This document shows, piece after piece, positions 55,120-63,658 of a stretch of 64,000 nt of DNA (position 1 is the stretch's first letter; each line of letters begins with the position of its first letter). Origin of the DNA: Bradyrhizobium niftali (GTDB lineage: Bacteria; Pseudomonadota; Alphaproteobacteria; Rhizobiales; Xanthobacteraceae). Location of the stretch: assembly GCF_004571025.1 (NCBI RefSeq), contig NZ_SPQT01000002.1, forward strand, positions 434,001-498,000, read 5' to 3'. Made by a program: the position numbers and the translations under genes. The notes under the pieces are model-generated. The model did not search any database. It was not told the DNA's origin and saw only the letters and a program-made list of their open reading frames with translations.

Positions 55120-55557
55120 TCAGCGCCGGGCGTAAGCGCCATCCGATGCGTCGCTCTCCTTGCCTATGACGGCATCGACGCTGATCGAGCCGCCCCCGGC
55201 TGCCGAGAGATAGAGGCAGGCGAAGCAGAACAGGATCGCGGCGGTACCGCCATTGAGCAGCGGCAGGAACACCGGCGAGCCGGTCTTGAGCATGTGGCCC
55301 ATGAAGTAGGCGAAGGCCATTTCGCCCGACAGGACGAACGCCGTGAGCCGCGTGAACAGGCCGAGCATCAGGGCCGCGCCGAGCACCAGCTCAAGCGTGC
55401 CGGCCGCGTAGATCAGCGGCGGAATGTCGGCGAAGTAGGGAAGCGCCGGAAACTTGAACAGTTTTGCGATGCCATACTGGAACAGCAGCAGTCCGGTGAT
55501 GAAACGAAACAGGCTCAGCAGGGCCGGTTGATAGCGAGAGAGATAGTTGAAGTTCAT
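55120..55557 (-). CDS. DoxX family membrane protein
   Basis: Inner-membrane protein of 145 residues with four helices: ALLSLFRFITGLLLFQYGIA, IYAAGTLELVLGAALMLGLF, LTAFVLSGEMAFAYFMGHML and a helix around LNGGTAAILFCFACLYLSAA. The pattern QYGIAKL then GxLELxxGxxLxxGL and EMAFAYF is the DoxX signature. Members are linked to redox balance or thiosulfate:quinone oxidation, but the role here is unknown. The ATG at 55557 has GGAAGGG eight bases upstream; the longer frame to 55635 is rejected. Confidence 0.9.
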   Translation of the reverse strand: MNFNYLSRYQPALLSLFRFITGLLLFQYGIAKLFKFPALPYFADIPPLIYAAGTLELVLGAALMLGLFTRLTAFVLSGEMAFAYFMGHMLKTGSPVFLPLLNGGTAAILFCFACLYLSAAGGGSISVDAVIGKESDASDGAYARR

Positions 55558-55770
55558 AATTTGCGCCCTTCCATCCACAATTCCCAAGCGACTTGAATCG
55601 CATTCGGTTCCACCCTGCAAGCCGTAGGCGCGCAATCCGCGCTGACTTTTTCGTCATGTCGGACAAAACGCCGCAGAGCCCGGCGAGTTCGGATTATTCG
55701 CGAGTGGCCATGTCGCGCGCGCCCGTAATTTCCCGGTGGCGCGGAGGGGTGCAGGTTACCTCGGACATAC

Positions 55771-57042
55771 CTACCGCCGCAAGGCAGGGACAACCAGGAA
55801 TGGAATCATCCCGAGCACCACGCTCGCAAGTGCGAAGGCGAGCAACGCGTTGTAGCCGTGGGTCGCGTCGTGGATCAGGCCGCCGCTCCAGGAGCCGAAC
55901 GCCGAGCCAAGGCCACTGCCGATCGAGATGGTGCCGTAGATGGTGCCGACCCGCTTGCCCTGAAAGATCCGCATCGCGGTCGCGCTGATTAGCGGGCCGC
56001 GCGAGCCCATCATGCTGCCGAAGCAGACGACGAAGCCGGAGAGCACCAGGATGTTGGGGAGGTATTGCAGCAGCCAGAGCAGGGCGATGCCGAGGATCGA
56101 GATCGCGTAGCTCAACAGCACGGACGGCCGGCGCCCGATCAGGCCGTCGAGCGCGGAGACGCCCAACATGCCGAACACCAGCACGACGCCGGAGAAGCCC
56201 CAGGCCGTCGCGGCCTGGAGCGGCGGAAAGCCGGCGTCGATCAGATAGGCCACGATCTGCGCGGCGATCGCATACATGCCGACGGCGGTGAAGAAGAAGG
56301 TCGAGAACAGGGCCCAGAAGGCGTGGTGGCGCATCGCGCCGAGAAGCGTCCAGCCGTTGTCGACGAAATCAGGATCGGTCTTCTTCACCACATGCGGCGA
56401 GCCCGAGGCGAACAGTCGCCACGGCAGCAGCAGCAGCGGCACCAGCAGCCCCAATGCTGCAAAGCCGAACAGCTGATAGGTGCCGCGCCAGCCGAGATGG
56501 TCGATCAGGAGCTGCGAGGCCGGCAGCAGCGCCAGCACGCCGCCGCCCATCGCCGAATACACCACCGACATCGCGGTCGGCAGGCGCGGCCCGAACCAGC
56601 GACCGAGCAGGATCGAGTTCGGCACGATGCCGATGAAGGCGACGCCGATGCCGACGCAGAGGCCGATCGAGAGCTGGAACTGCCACAGATGCTGTGCGTG
56701 CGCTGCAATCAGGAACGCCGCGCCCAGCAGCGATAGCCCGAGCGCATAGACGATGCGCGGTCCGGAATGATCGAATAGCCGTCCGACGAAGGGGGCGGTG
56801 AGACCGCTCGCGAGCCAGGTGAGCGAATAGACCGAGACGATCTGTGCGCGGTCCCAGCCAAAACTTTCCGAGATCGGCTTCAGGAAAACCGTAAAACTGT
56901 CGCCGAGCCCACGGCCCAGCACGGCCAGTGTGAAGCACAGAGCGAGCACGGTGAGGGCGATGCGCACGGCGCCTTCCGGCGTCGCCGCGATATCCTTCTT
57001 GGACGTTTCCGCGGTCGTTTTCCTGGGCGTGTTCTGGTCCAT
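55771..57042 (-). CDS. MFS transporter (OFA/MCT-like)
   Basis: Major facilitator of 423 residues with 12 helices and a polar N-terminal tail. Signatures: GRGLGDSFTVFLKPISESFG in helix 1, SGLTAPFVGRLFDHSGPRIV between helices 2 and 3, and GIVPNSILLGRWFGPRLPTA after helix 4, as in the oxalate/formate and monocarboxylate branch. Likely moves an organic monocarboxylate. No regulator or enzyme partner is adjacent; it lies 57 nt after the tyrS stop on the same strand. Confidence 0.87.
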   Translation of the reverse strand: MDQNTPRKTTAETSKKDIAATPEGAVRIALTVLALCFTLAVLGRGLGDSFTVFLKPISESFGWDRAQIVSVYSLTWLASGLTAPFVGRLFDHSGPRIVYALGLSLLGAAFLIAAHAQHLWQFQLSIGLCVGIGVAFIGIVPNSILLGRWFGPRLPTAMSVVYSAMGGGVLALLPASQLLIDHLGWRGTYQLFGFAALGLLVPLLLLPWRLFASGSPHVVKKTDPDFVDNGWTLLGAMRHHAFWALFSTFFFTAVGMYAIAAQIVAYLIDAGFPPLQAATAWGFSGVVLVFGMLGVSALDGLIGRRPSVLLSYAISILGIALLWLLQYLPNILVLSGFVVCFGSMMGSRGPLISATAMRIFQGKRVGTIYGTISIGSGLGSAFGSWSGGLIHDATHGYNALLAFALASVVLGMIPFLVVPALRR

Positions 57043-57099
57043 TGCCGGTCAGGGAGCGCGCTTCGGCGCGCCCTGACAAGCAGCGAAAAGCTCATACGC

Positions 57100-58353
57100 C
57101 TATGCAGGCTTGATGAGGATGTGCTTCTTCTTGCCGAACGACAGCTTGATCACGCCCTCCGGCGTCAGATGGGCTGGTGACAGCACCATCTTCTCGTCGG
57201 TGACGGGCTCGTCGTTGACGCGCAGACCGCCGCCCTTGATCTGGCGCCGCGCCTCACCGTTGGAGGTGACGAGGCCCGCCTTGACGAAGGCGTTGAGCAC
57301 GCCGAGGCCGGCGTCGAGTTCGCCGCGCGGAATTTCCACCGTCGGCAGGCTTTCGGCGAGCGCGCCTTCCTCGAAGGTGCGGCGCGCGGTTTCAGCCGCC
57401 TCATTCGCTGCGTCGCGGCCGTGCAAGAGCGCGGTCGCCTCAGTCGCAAGCACCTTCTTGGCTTCGTTGATCTCCGAGCCTCCGAGCGCCTCGAGCTTCT
57501 TGATCTCGCTCATCGGCAGCGTCGTGAACAGCTTGAGGAATTTGCCGACGTCGGCATCCTCGGTGTTGCGCCAGTACTGCCAGAAGTCGTACGGCGAGAA
57601 CTGGTCGGCGTTGAGCCACACCGCGCCTTGCGCGGTCTTGCCCATCTTGGCGCCGGAGGCCGTGGTCAGCAGCGGCGTCGTCAGTGCGAACAGCTGGTGG
57701 GTGCCCATGCGGCGGCCGAGATCGACGCCCATGATGATGTTGCCCCATTGGTCCGAGCCGCCCATCTGCAATTTGCAGCCGGTGCGCTTGGCGAGTTCGA
57801 CGAAGTCGTAGGCCTGGCAGACCATGTAGTTGAACTCGATGAAGCTCATCTCCTGCTCGCGCTCGAGGCGCAGCCGCACGGAGTCCATGGTCAGCATGCG
57901 GTTGACCGAAAAGTGCCGGCCGACGTCGCGCAGCATCTCGATCCAGTTCAGCTTGGTCAGCCACTCCGCATTGTCGAGCATGACGGCGTCGCTCTTGCCT
58001 TCGCCGTAACGCAGCACCTTTGCGAACACGCCGCGAATAGATTCCTTGTTGGCCTCGATCTCGGCGACGGTGCGCATCGCGCGGGTCTCGTCCTTGCCGG
58101 AGGGATCGCCGACCATGGTGGTGCCGCCGCCCATCAGCGTGATCGGCTTGTTGCCGGACTGCTGGAGCCAGTGCAGCATCATCATGGTCAGGTAGTTGCC
58201 GATATGCAGCGAGCGGGCGGTACAATCGTAACCGACATAGGTGGTCGCCTCGCCCTTGGCGGCGAGCGCGTCCAGCCCCTCGAAATCGGAGCACTGGTGG
58301 ATAAATCCACGTTCCTGCAGGGTGTGGAGGAAATCCGATTTAAATGCAGTCAT
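57100..58353 (-). CDS. tyrS: tyrosyl-tRNA synthetase
   Basis: Class Ic synthetase of 417 residues. The HIGH-type motif is [17 protein letters not shown], with [11 protein letters not shown] before it; the tyrosine-binding region includes [20 protein letters not shown] and [18 protein letters not shown]; the KMSKS-type loop is [16 protein letters not shown]; the C-terminal S4 RNA-binding domain is about 350-410 ([20 protein letters not shown]). It charges tRNA-Tyr. Length and motifs fit the bacterial TyrRS type with a C-terminal S4 domain. It is divergent from anmK. Confidence 0.97.
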   Translation of the reverse strand: MTAFKSDFLHTLQERGFIHQCSDFEGLDALAAKGEATTYVGYDCTARSLHIGNYLTMMMLHWLQQSGNKPITLMGGGTTMVGDPSGKDETRAMRTVAEIEANKESIRGVFAKVLRYGEGKSDAVMLDNAEWLTKLNWIEMLRDVGRHFSVNRMLTMDSVRLRLEREQEMSFIEFNYMVCQAYDFVELAKRTGCKLQMGGSDQWGNIIMGVDLGRRMGTHQLFALTTPLLTTASGAKMGKTAQGAVWLNADQFSPYDFWQYWRNTEDADVGKFLKLFTTLPMSEIKKLEALGGSEINEAKKVLATEATALLHGRDAANEAAETARRTFEEGALAESLPTVEIPRGELDAGLGVLNAFVKAGLVTSNGEARRQIKGGGLRVNDEPVTDEKMVLSPAHLTPEGVIKLSFGKKKHILIKPA

Positions 58354-58517
58354 TTGTCGGCGTGCCTGACAATTCTTGGTTTACTGTTTTGGGGGCAATT
58401 TAAGGATCTACCGTGGGAACTCGATTGCCGCCCGCCACTTGGCGCTGAGGCATTATAAGATGTGTCCCTCTGGCACAAGATCGGCATGCCAGAGGGGGGT
58501 ATTGAGGACGCTGATCC

Positions 58518-59621
58518 ATGATGTTGACGGCACTCGGTTTGATGAGCGGCACCTCGCTGGACGGGGTCGATGTCGCGCTGATCGAAACCGACGGAAAGCT
58601 GGTGAAGGGGTTCGGACCGTCCGGCTACCGGCCTTACAGCCCGGCGGAGCGCAACCTGCTGCGTCAGGCGCTGAGCGAAGCCGTGCACCTGCCGCAGCGC
58701 GATGCCCGGCCCGGGATTTTGGCCGCGGCCGAGCGCGCGGTGACGCTGGCGCACGCGGAGGCGGTGGCCGCCTTCATCGCCCAGAACCGGATGAAAGCGG
58801 AGGATATCGACATCGTCGGCTTCCACGGCCAGACCGTGCTGCATCGGCCCGAGAAGCGGCTGACGGTGCAGATCGGCGATGCGCCGGCGCTGGCGAAGGC
58901 GATCCATATCCCCGTGATGCACGACTTCCGCGCCGCCGACGTCGCGGCCGGCGGGCAGGGCGCACCCTTCGTGCCGGTCTACCACCGGGCACTGGCCCAT
59001 TCGCTGGCGCGCGAAGGGCCGATCGTCGTGGTCAATATCGGCGGTGTCTCCAACATCACCTATATCGACGGCAACGACACGCTGATCGCCTGCGACACCG
59101 GGCCAGGCAATGCGCTGCTCGACGATTTCATGTACCGCACCATGAACCAGGCGTTCGATGCGGAGGGCAAGTTCGCCGCGCTCGGAACGGCCGACCAGGC
59201 CTGGATCGCGCGGGCGCTGGAGCTGCCGTTCTTCGCGGCGCCGCCGCCGAAATCGCTCGACCGCAACGACTTTGCCGCGTTGAAGCTCGGCGATGTCTCG
59301 CCGGCCGACGGCGCGGCGACGCTCACCGCCTTCACCGCGGCGGCGATCGCCCGCATCATCCCGCTGCTGCCGCGGCGGCCGCGCAGCTGGATCGTCTGCG
59401 GCGGCGGCGCCCGCAACCTCACCATGCTGCGCATGCTGCGGGAGCGGGTGGGCTCGGCCACCGTCGAGCCCGCCGAGGCGCTCGGCTGGGCCTCCGACGC
59501 CATCGAGGCGCAAGCCTTCGGCTTCCTCGCCGCGCGCGGCTTGAAGGGCCTGCCGCTGTCCTATCCGGCGACCACAGGCGTGCCGATGCCGATGACGGGC
59601 GGGGTGATCGCGCGGCCCTGA
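58518..59621 (+). CDS. anmK: anhydro-N-acetylmuramic acid kinase
   Basis: A 367-residue sugar kinase of the actin/hexokinase fold that opens and phosphorylates 1,6-anhydroMurNAc to MurNAc-6-phosphate in peptidoglycan recycling. Motifs: ALGLMSGTSLDGVDVALIET at the N terminus, DIDIVGFHGQTVLHRPEKRL, VVVNIGGVSNITYIDG, ACDTGPGNALLDDFMYR, and WIVCGGGARNLTMLRMLRER. The gene pairing of anmK and tyrS in divergent orientation is common in alphaproteobacteria. MurQ is not in the window. Confidence 0.96.
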   Translation: MMLTALGLMSGTSLDGVDVALIETDGKLVKGFGPSGYRPYSPAERNLLRQALSEAVHLPQRDARPGILAAAERAVTLAHAEAVAAFIAQNRMKAEDIDIVGFHGQTVLHRPEKRLTVQIGDAPALAKAIHIPVMHDFRAADVAAGGQGAPFVPVYHRALAHSLAREGPIVVVNIGGVSNITYIDGNDTLIACDTGPGNALLDDFMYRTMNQAFDAEGKFAALGTADQAWIARALELPFFAAPPPKSLDRNDFAALKLGDVSPADGAATLTAFTAAAIARIIPLLPRRPRSWIVCGGGARNLTMLRMLRERVGSATVEPAEALGWASDAIEAQAFGFLAARGLKGLPLSYPATTGVPMPMTGGVIARP

Positions 59622-59659
59622 GATGATCGAGCGCTGGCGGGCCGCAAGGGGGATCGGAA

Positions 59660-59854
59660 GTGAAGGATTCTGGAGGAGATTCCCGCCTGCGGCGCCTTTC
59701 AACGGCCCCGGGGGACTGTATCCATTGCGGACATCCGATCGGGTATCACCATCTGGAAGGCGAGAGGTGCAGTTGCAAAGATTGCGCTTGTCCGGGGTAC
59801 GCGGACTGTTCGCCTCCCGCAAACTCAAACTCAAACTCGAAGCTTCCTCGCTAA
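59660..59854 (+). CDS. small cysteine-rich protein
   Basis: A 64-residue frame from a GTG at 59660. Eight Cys in a compact array (CIHCGHPIGYHHLEGERCSC, KDCACPGYADC) with three His suggest a zinc-binding or metal-cluster knuckle of about 35 residues; the N terminus is basic and the C terminus is Ser/Asn-rich. A GGAAG at 59655 overlaps the start, so spacing is poor and a later start is possible. The Cys pattern looks constrained rather than random. It lies between anmK and the glutathione-transferase promoter. Confidence 0.45.
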   Translation: MKDSGGDSRLRRLSTAPGDCIHCGHPIGYHHLEGERCSCKDCACPGYADCSPPANSNSNSKLPR

Positions 59855-59866
59855 TCTCGAGCGTTC

Positions 59867-59906
59867 ATGCAAATGCATCGACCTTGACGGATTAATGCAA
59901 GTGCAT
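59867..59906. promoter_or_regulatory. two copies of an ATGCA-N2-TGCAT operator-like element
   Basis: ATGCAAATGCAT (59867-59878) and ATGCAAGTGCAT (59895-59906), each a 5+5 inverted repeat with two central bases, 28 bases centre to centre. The second copy sits in the spacer of the GST promoter. A further GTTGCAT half-site follows at 59921-59927. Confidence 0.6.
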
Positions 59907-59913
59907 CTATATT
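59884..59913 (+). promoter_or_regulatory. candidate sigma-70 promoter of the GST gene
   Basis: TTGACG (59884-59889), an 18-base spacer and TATATT (59908-59913), leaving about 30 bases to the ATG at 59948 and its AGGA ribosome-binding site. Confidence 0.6.
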
Positions 59914-59947
59914 GGACGCAGTTGCATATAATCTCCAGGATCGCGCC

Positions 59948-60625
59948 ATGACCGCTTCACTGAAACTCATCAGCCACAAGCTTTGCCCCTATGTGCAGCG
60001 CGCCGTGATCGCGCTGAAGGAGAAGGGCGTGCCGTTCGAGCGGGTCGACATCGACCTCGCCAACAAGCCCGACTGGTTTCTCAAGCTGTCGCCGCTCGGC
60101 AAGGTGCCGGTGCTGGTTGTGACGACCGACAAGGGTGAGGTCGCGCTGTTCGAGAGCAACGTGATCTGCGAGTACATCGAGGAGACGCAAGCAGGCCTCA
60201 AGCTGCATCCGACGGATGCGTTGAAGCGCGCCGAGCATCGCGCCTGGATGGAGTTCGGCTCGGCGATCCTTGGCGATCTCTGGGGCCTGGAGACGACGAC
60301 GGATCCGGCGACGTTCGAGAGCAAGCGTCAGGCGCTCGTCGCGAAGTTCGCACGTGTGGAAGTCGCGCTAAGCGCAGGTCCGTTCTTCGCCGGCGAACGG
60401 TTCAGCCTGGTCGACGCGGTCTTCGCACCCGTCTTCCGCTATTTTGACCTGTTCGACGAACTGACCGAGCACGGCATCTTCACGAATGTGCCGAAGGTGC
60501 GGGCGTGGCGGGCCGAGCTTGCGAAGCGTCCGAGCGTGCGGAGCGCCGTCGGCGCGGACTATCCGCAATTGCTCCGCGCCTTCCTCGTGCGCCACGACGC
60601 CCATCTGCTCAAGCTTGCCGCCTAG
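59948..60625 (+). CDS. glutathione S-transferase family protein
   Basis: A 225-residue cytosolic GST-like protein. N-terminal thioredoxin-like domain with KLISHKLCPYVQRAVIALKE (CPYV motif, Cys13, so of the omega/beta-like Cys type), FERVDIDLANKPDWFLKLSP, GKVPVLVV and the gamma-glutamyl-binding FESNVICEYIEE; C-terminal all-alpha domain from about 90. Cys-type GSTs usually act as thiol transferases, dehydroascorbate reductases or dehalogenation/lyase enzymes. ATG 59948 is chosen because of an AGGA site and the promoter just upstream. The paired ATGCA-N2-TGCAT sites suggest control by a repressor. Confidence 0.92.
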   Translation: MTASLKLISHKLCPYVQRAVIALKEKGVPFERVDIDLANKPDWFLKLSPLGKVPVLVVTTDKGEVALFESNVICEYIEETQAGLKLHPTDALKRAEHRAWMEFGSAILGDLWGLETTTDPATFESKRQALVAKFARVEVALSAGPFFAGERFSLVDAVFAPVFRYFDLFDELTEHGIFTNVPKVRAWRAELAKRPSVRSAVGADYPQLLRAFLVRHDAHLLKLAA

Positions 60626-60795
60626 GGACTATGCCGATGTCGCCATCCGGCATCGGTGCGGCCGGCACTTTTCTTACGGCATCGTCTGGCGCCACTTATG
60701 CTTTTGAGCGCCGGCAAGGCGCAGGCCAGGCCACCGAATCCTTCGCGCCCAATCACCACGCGTCGCCGAGACCGCTGTGAGGGTCACAACCCATC

Positions 60796-62058
60796 TCAGA
60801 CATAGTCAGCTCGAGATACGCCACCTGATGTAAGCGCCGATTTCGTCAACGCCTCAATGGCCGCGACGGCCGCCGTCAATCCATCCTCTTTGGCAATTGA
60901 TGCGCCGAGTACGGCCGCATTGTCGCGCATGGCGCTCTTACCTGCTTCGGAGATGGCGAGGGACAGCCGGTCAGCGCTCAGTCCCTTGGCCGGAACTGGC
61001 GCTGGTGCGGCGCCCACCCGCAGCAATCGCTCAGCCCAAAAGAATTGGTCACCAGCGAACGGAACGACGACGGAGGGAACGCCGGCGCGGGCGGCGGCAT
61101 GTGCTGTGCCTGCGCCACCATGATGGATGATCAGGCTTGTCTTGGGAAACAGCCAGCCATGTGGCGCTTCTGCCAATAGATGGACATTCGCAGGCAAATC
61201 AGCCGCGTCTACATTGCCCCAACCAGGGTACAGCAACGTCCGACGCCCCCGAAGCGCCTCCAGCACTTGTGTCATCAGGCTCGGCCCGCCCAGGGCCGCC
61301 ATGCTTCCAAAGCCAAGATAGATAGGCGGTTCGCCGGCAGCTAAGAATTCAGACAAGTCCTTCGGCGGGATCCACTCGGCGACGGGCGCAAGCCATTGAC
61401 CGCAGACCGTTGCGTTTGGGGGCCAGTCGGCGGGCGGCCGCACGAGACTGGGGGAGATTCCGTAGAGCATCGGATGCTCGTTCCACAGATGTCGGCGAGC
61501 AGGCAAACCACACGCCGCGGCGCGGGCCGCGTTGATGGATGGCTTGAAGGCGCGCCAGATCAACGCATTGATCAGCTTGTGGCTCGCTCTGTTCACGAAA
61601 CGAGGCACGGCGCCGGGGCGCAGGAAGGGAGAAGCGAATGCGCTGGTCGGCGTGATTGGGATGAGGCCGGTGCCGATTGCGGGCACCCGTAACGCCTCCG
61701 CGGCGGAAAGTCCGATAAACGCTGCGAGCCCGCCAAGAACAATGACGTCACACCCTTGCGCAACTGCGGTTGTCGTGCGGAGCCAAGCTTCGGAATTTGT
61801 GGCGGCGAGACGCGCAAAAGCTCTGGCGGTCTCGGTGAAACCACCGCGCCGTGCTTCGCGCGTTGCGTCTTGGAGCAATATGGCGCGTATGTCGCCGGCG
61901 AGCGCTGTGGTGGTGATATTCAAGTCAGCAGCGTAGCCCAACGTAGCGGCGTCAGCGAGCAGATGGGCTTCGTGGCCGGCATCCACCAGGGCCCTACACA
62001 GCAAGGCCATAGGGCGCGTATCGCCCTCGGTGCCATATGTGACGACGGCAAATTTCAT
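60796..62058 (-). CDS. GT1/GT28-like glycosyltransferase (UDP-glycosyltransferase family)
   Basis: GT-B-fold enzyme of 420 residues. N-terminal acceptor domain FAVVTYGTEGDTRPMALLCR, as in sterol glucosyltransferases and macrolide glycosyltransferases; C-terminal donor domain with PPIYLGFGSMAALGGPSLMT, LLAEAPHGWLFPKTSLIIHH, the donor-binding GGAGTAHAAARAGVPSVVVP and FAGDQFFWAERL. It probably glycosylates a lipid or small aromatic/polyketide acceptor with a UDP- or dTDP-sugar. It is the last gene on the minus strand after DUF1697 (69 nt gap). Confidence 0.9.
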   Translation of the reverse strand: MKFAVVTYGTEGDTRPMALLCRALVDAGHEAHLLADAATLGYAADLNITTTALAGDIRAILLQDATREARRGGFTETARAFARLAATNSEAWLRTTTAVAQGCDVIVLGGLAAFIGLSAAEALRVPAIGTGLIPITPTSAFASPFLRPGAVPRFVNRASHKLINALIWRAFKPSINAARAAACGLPARRHLWNEHPMLYGISPSLVRPPADWPPNATVCGQWLAPVAEWIPPKDLSEFLAAGEPPIYLGFGSMAALGGPSLMTQVLEALRGRRTLLYPGWGNVDAADLPANVHLLAEAPHGWLFPKTSLIIHHGGAGTAHAAARAGVPSVVVPFAGDQFFWAERLLRVGAAPAPVPAKGLSADRLSLAISEAGKSAMRDNAAVLGASIAKEDGLTAAVAAIEALTKSALTSGGVSRADYV

Positions 62059-62127
62059 CTTGAGCTACCCCGGGACAGAAGTCCTCCAGAACACAGGCGT
62101 GAATTGATCTCCGGCGCGCCAGACGCG

Positions 62128-62640
62128 TTAGAGCTCCGCGGCCATCTTCGCCAGCGTCGCGATCGTGTTCATGTTGCGCGCGGTGCCGGTTTTCGCGGCG
62201 GGGATGACGAGCTTCGATGTCCCCATGCCCTCGCCGTAGTGGACGTAGATCTCGCGGCGGCCGAGGCGCAGCTCCTCGTTCTTCTGGCCGCGAATCCCGG
62301 ACAGCGCATCCGCGGGCGGGGCCTTGTCGAGGAAGATCGCAACCGTGCGGTTGGGCGCGGCTTTCGGAAAGGGATTGTCGGCCGCGACTTGCGCCATTGC
62401 GGCGGCGCTGCGCACGAGTACGCCAACCGGCGCACTGGCGTAGGCGTGGAGGCGCTGTTCGAGTGCGCTCTTGATCGCGGCTTCTGATTTGCGGCTGGTG
62501 AAGACGACGTTGCCGCTCGCAATATAGGTGCGCACGGCGGCGAAGCCGAGCTCTTCGCACATCGCCTTGAGCTCGGTCATCGGCAGCTTGCCGGTGCCTC
62601 CGACATTGACCGCGCGCAGCAGGGCTACGAACGCGGCCAT
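62128..62640 (-). CDS. DUF1697 domain-containing protein
   Basis: A 170-residue cytoplasmic protein of the DUF1697 family. Signature: FVALLRAVNVGGTGKLPMTE, LKAMCEELGFAAVRTYIASG and NVVFTSRKSEAAIKSALEQR, then a C-terminal end with LVIPAAKTGTARNMNTIATL. The function is unknown. It begins seven bases after the stop of the alpha/beta hydrolase gene, so the two are likely co-transcribed. Confidence 0.92.
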   Translation of the reverse strand: MAAFVALLRAVNVGGTGKLPMTELKAMCEELGFAAVRTYIASGNVVFTSRKSEAAIKSALEQRLHAYASAPVGVLVRSAAAMAQVAADNPFPKAAPNRTVAIFLDKAPPADALSGIRGQKNEELRLGRREIYVHYGEGMGTSKLVIPAAKTGTARNMNTIATLAKMAAEL

Positions 62641-62647
62641 GTCAATC

Positions 62648-63295
62648 TCAGCGCACGTTGGCCAGGCGCATGTCGAGATACGCCGTGATGGTTTCCATCA
62701 GCGGCTCGAGCTTGGCGTCGAAGAAGTGGTTGGCGCCGGGGATGACCTGCTGGTCGATCACGATGCCCTTCTGCGTCTTCAGCTTCTCGACCAGCGTGTT
62801 GACGTCCTTGGGCGGCACCACCGCGTCCTTCTCGCCATGCACGATCAGGCCCGACGACGGGCAGGGCGCGAGGAACGAGAAGTCGTAGAGGTTGGCCGGC
62901 GGCGCGATCGAGATGAAGCCTTCGACCTCGGGACGGCGCATCAGAAGCTGCATGCCGATCCAGGCGCCGAAGGAGAAGCCGGCGACCCAGCAGGCACGCG
63001 CTTCGGGATTGATGGTCTGCGCCCAGTCGAGCGCGGCCGCCGCATCCGACAATTCGCCGGTGCCGTGGTCGAACGAGCCCTGGCTGCGGCCGACGCCGCG
63101 GAAATTGAAGCGCAGCACGGAGAAGCCGCGATGCGCGAAGGCGTAGTAGCACTGGTACACGATCTGATGGTTCATCGTGCCGTGAAACTGCGGATGCGGA
63201 TGCAGGATCATCGCGATCGGCGCGTTCTTCTGCTTGGCCGGGTGATAGCGGCCTTCGAGGCGGCCAGCGGGGCCGGCGAAAATGACTTCAGGCAT
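62648..63295 (-). CDS. alpha/beta hydrolase (small serine hydrolase)
   Basis: A 215-residue alpha/beta-fold hydrolase. MPEVIFAGPAGRLEGRYHPA at the start, AIMLHPHPQFHGTMNH-like oxyanion region (ILHPHPQFHGT), VLRFNFRGVGRSQGSFDHG, and the nucleophile elbow CWVAGFSFGAWIGMQL (GxSxG with Ser near 100). The acidic residue is probably in LIVHGEKDAVVPP and the His in VIPGANHFFDAKL. No signal peptide. Family members are often annotated as alpha/beta hydrolases linked to acyl or lipid turnover; substrate unknown. It leads the DUF1697 gene. Confidence 0.9.
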   Translation of the reverse strand: MPEVIFAGPAGRLEGRYHPAKQKNAPIAMILHPHPQFHGTMNHQIVYQCYYAFAHRGFSVLRFNFRGVGRSQGSFDHGTGELSDAAAALDWAQTINPEARACWVAGFSFGAWIGMQLLMRRPEVEGFISIAPPANLYDFSFLAPCPSSGLIVHGEKDAVVPPKDVNTLVEKLKTQKGIVIDQQVIPGANHFFDAKLEPLMETITAYLDMRLANVR

Positions 63296-63658
63296 GACGG
63301 TCTCTGATTGAGTCCCTTAGAGGTGATCCCTGCACAATCAACCGATTGTGGCTCCATCAGCCGTTTTCGCCGACGAAAGCACGAATGATGGGTGAAGAGG
63401 CGCCCTCGGATGATGCGCGAGTGCGCTGAACTGACGCGCGCCTTCTAACACGAGGCAAGGGTCAAAAAGCAAGCCTCTTCGACATCTCCCAATGCACTCA
63501 AGAGCTTAGCCGGTCATCGCCGCGCTATCTGCAGCGTGCCGCAGGTGACAGGCCGCAATCAGCCTCCAGCGAAGCGCCGACAAGCGCCGCCCGGCGTGCC
63601 GCTCAACCGATTGGAATCATGATTATTTATGGATCGAGCGCCAATCCCCGGCAACGAT
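63296..63658. other. intergenic region with no supported gene
   Basis: About 360 nt between two minus-strand genes. A perfect 10-bp palindrome AATCATGATT lies at 63615-63624 in a local AT-rich patch, and CAATC-AACC-GATTG at 63336-63349 is a small hairpin. It should hold the promoter of the alpha/beta hydrolase gene. No RNA gene was recognised. Confidence 0.35.
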
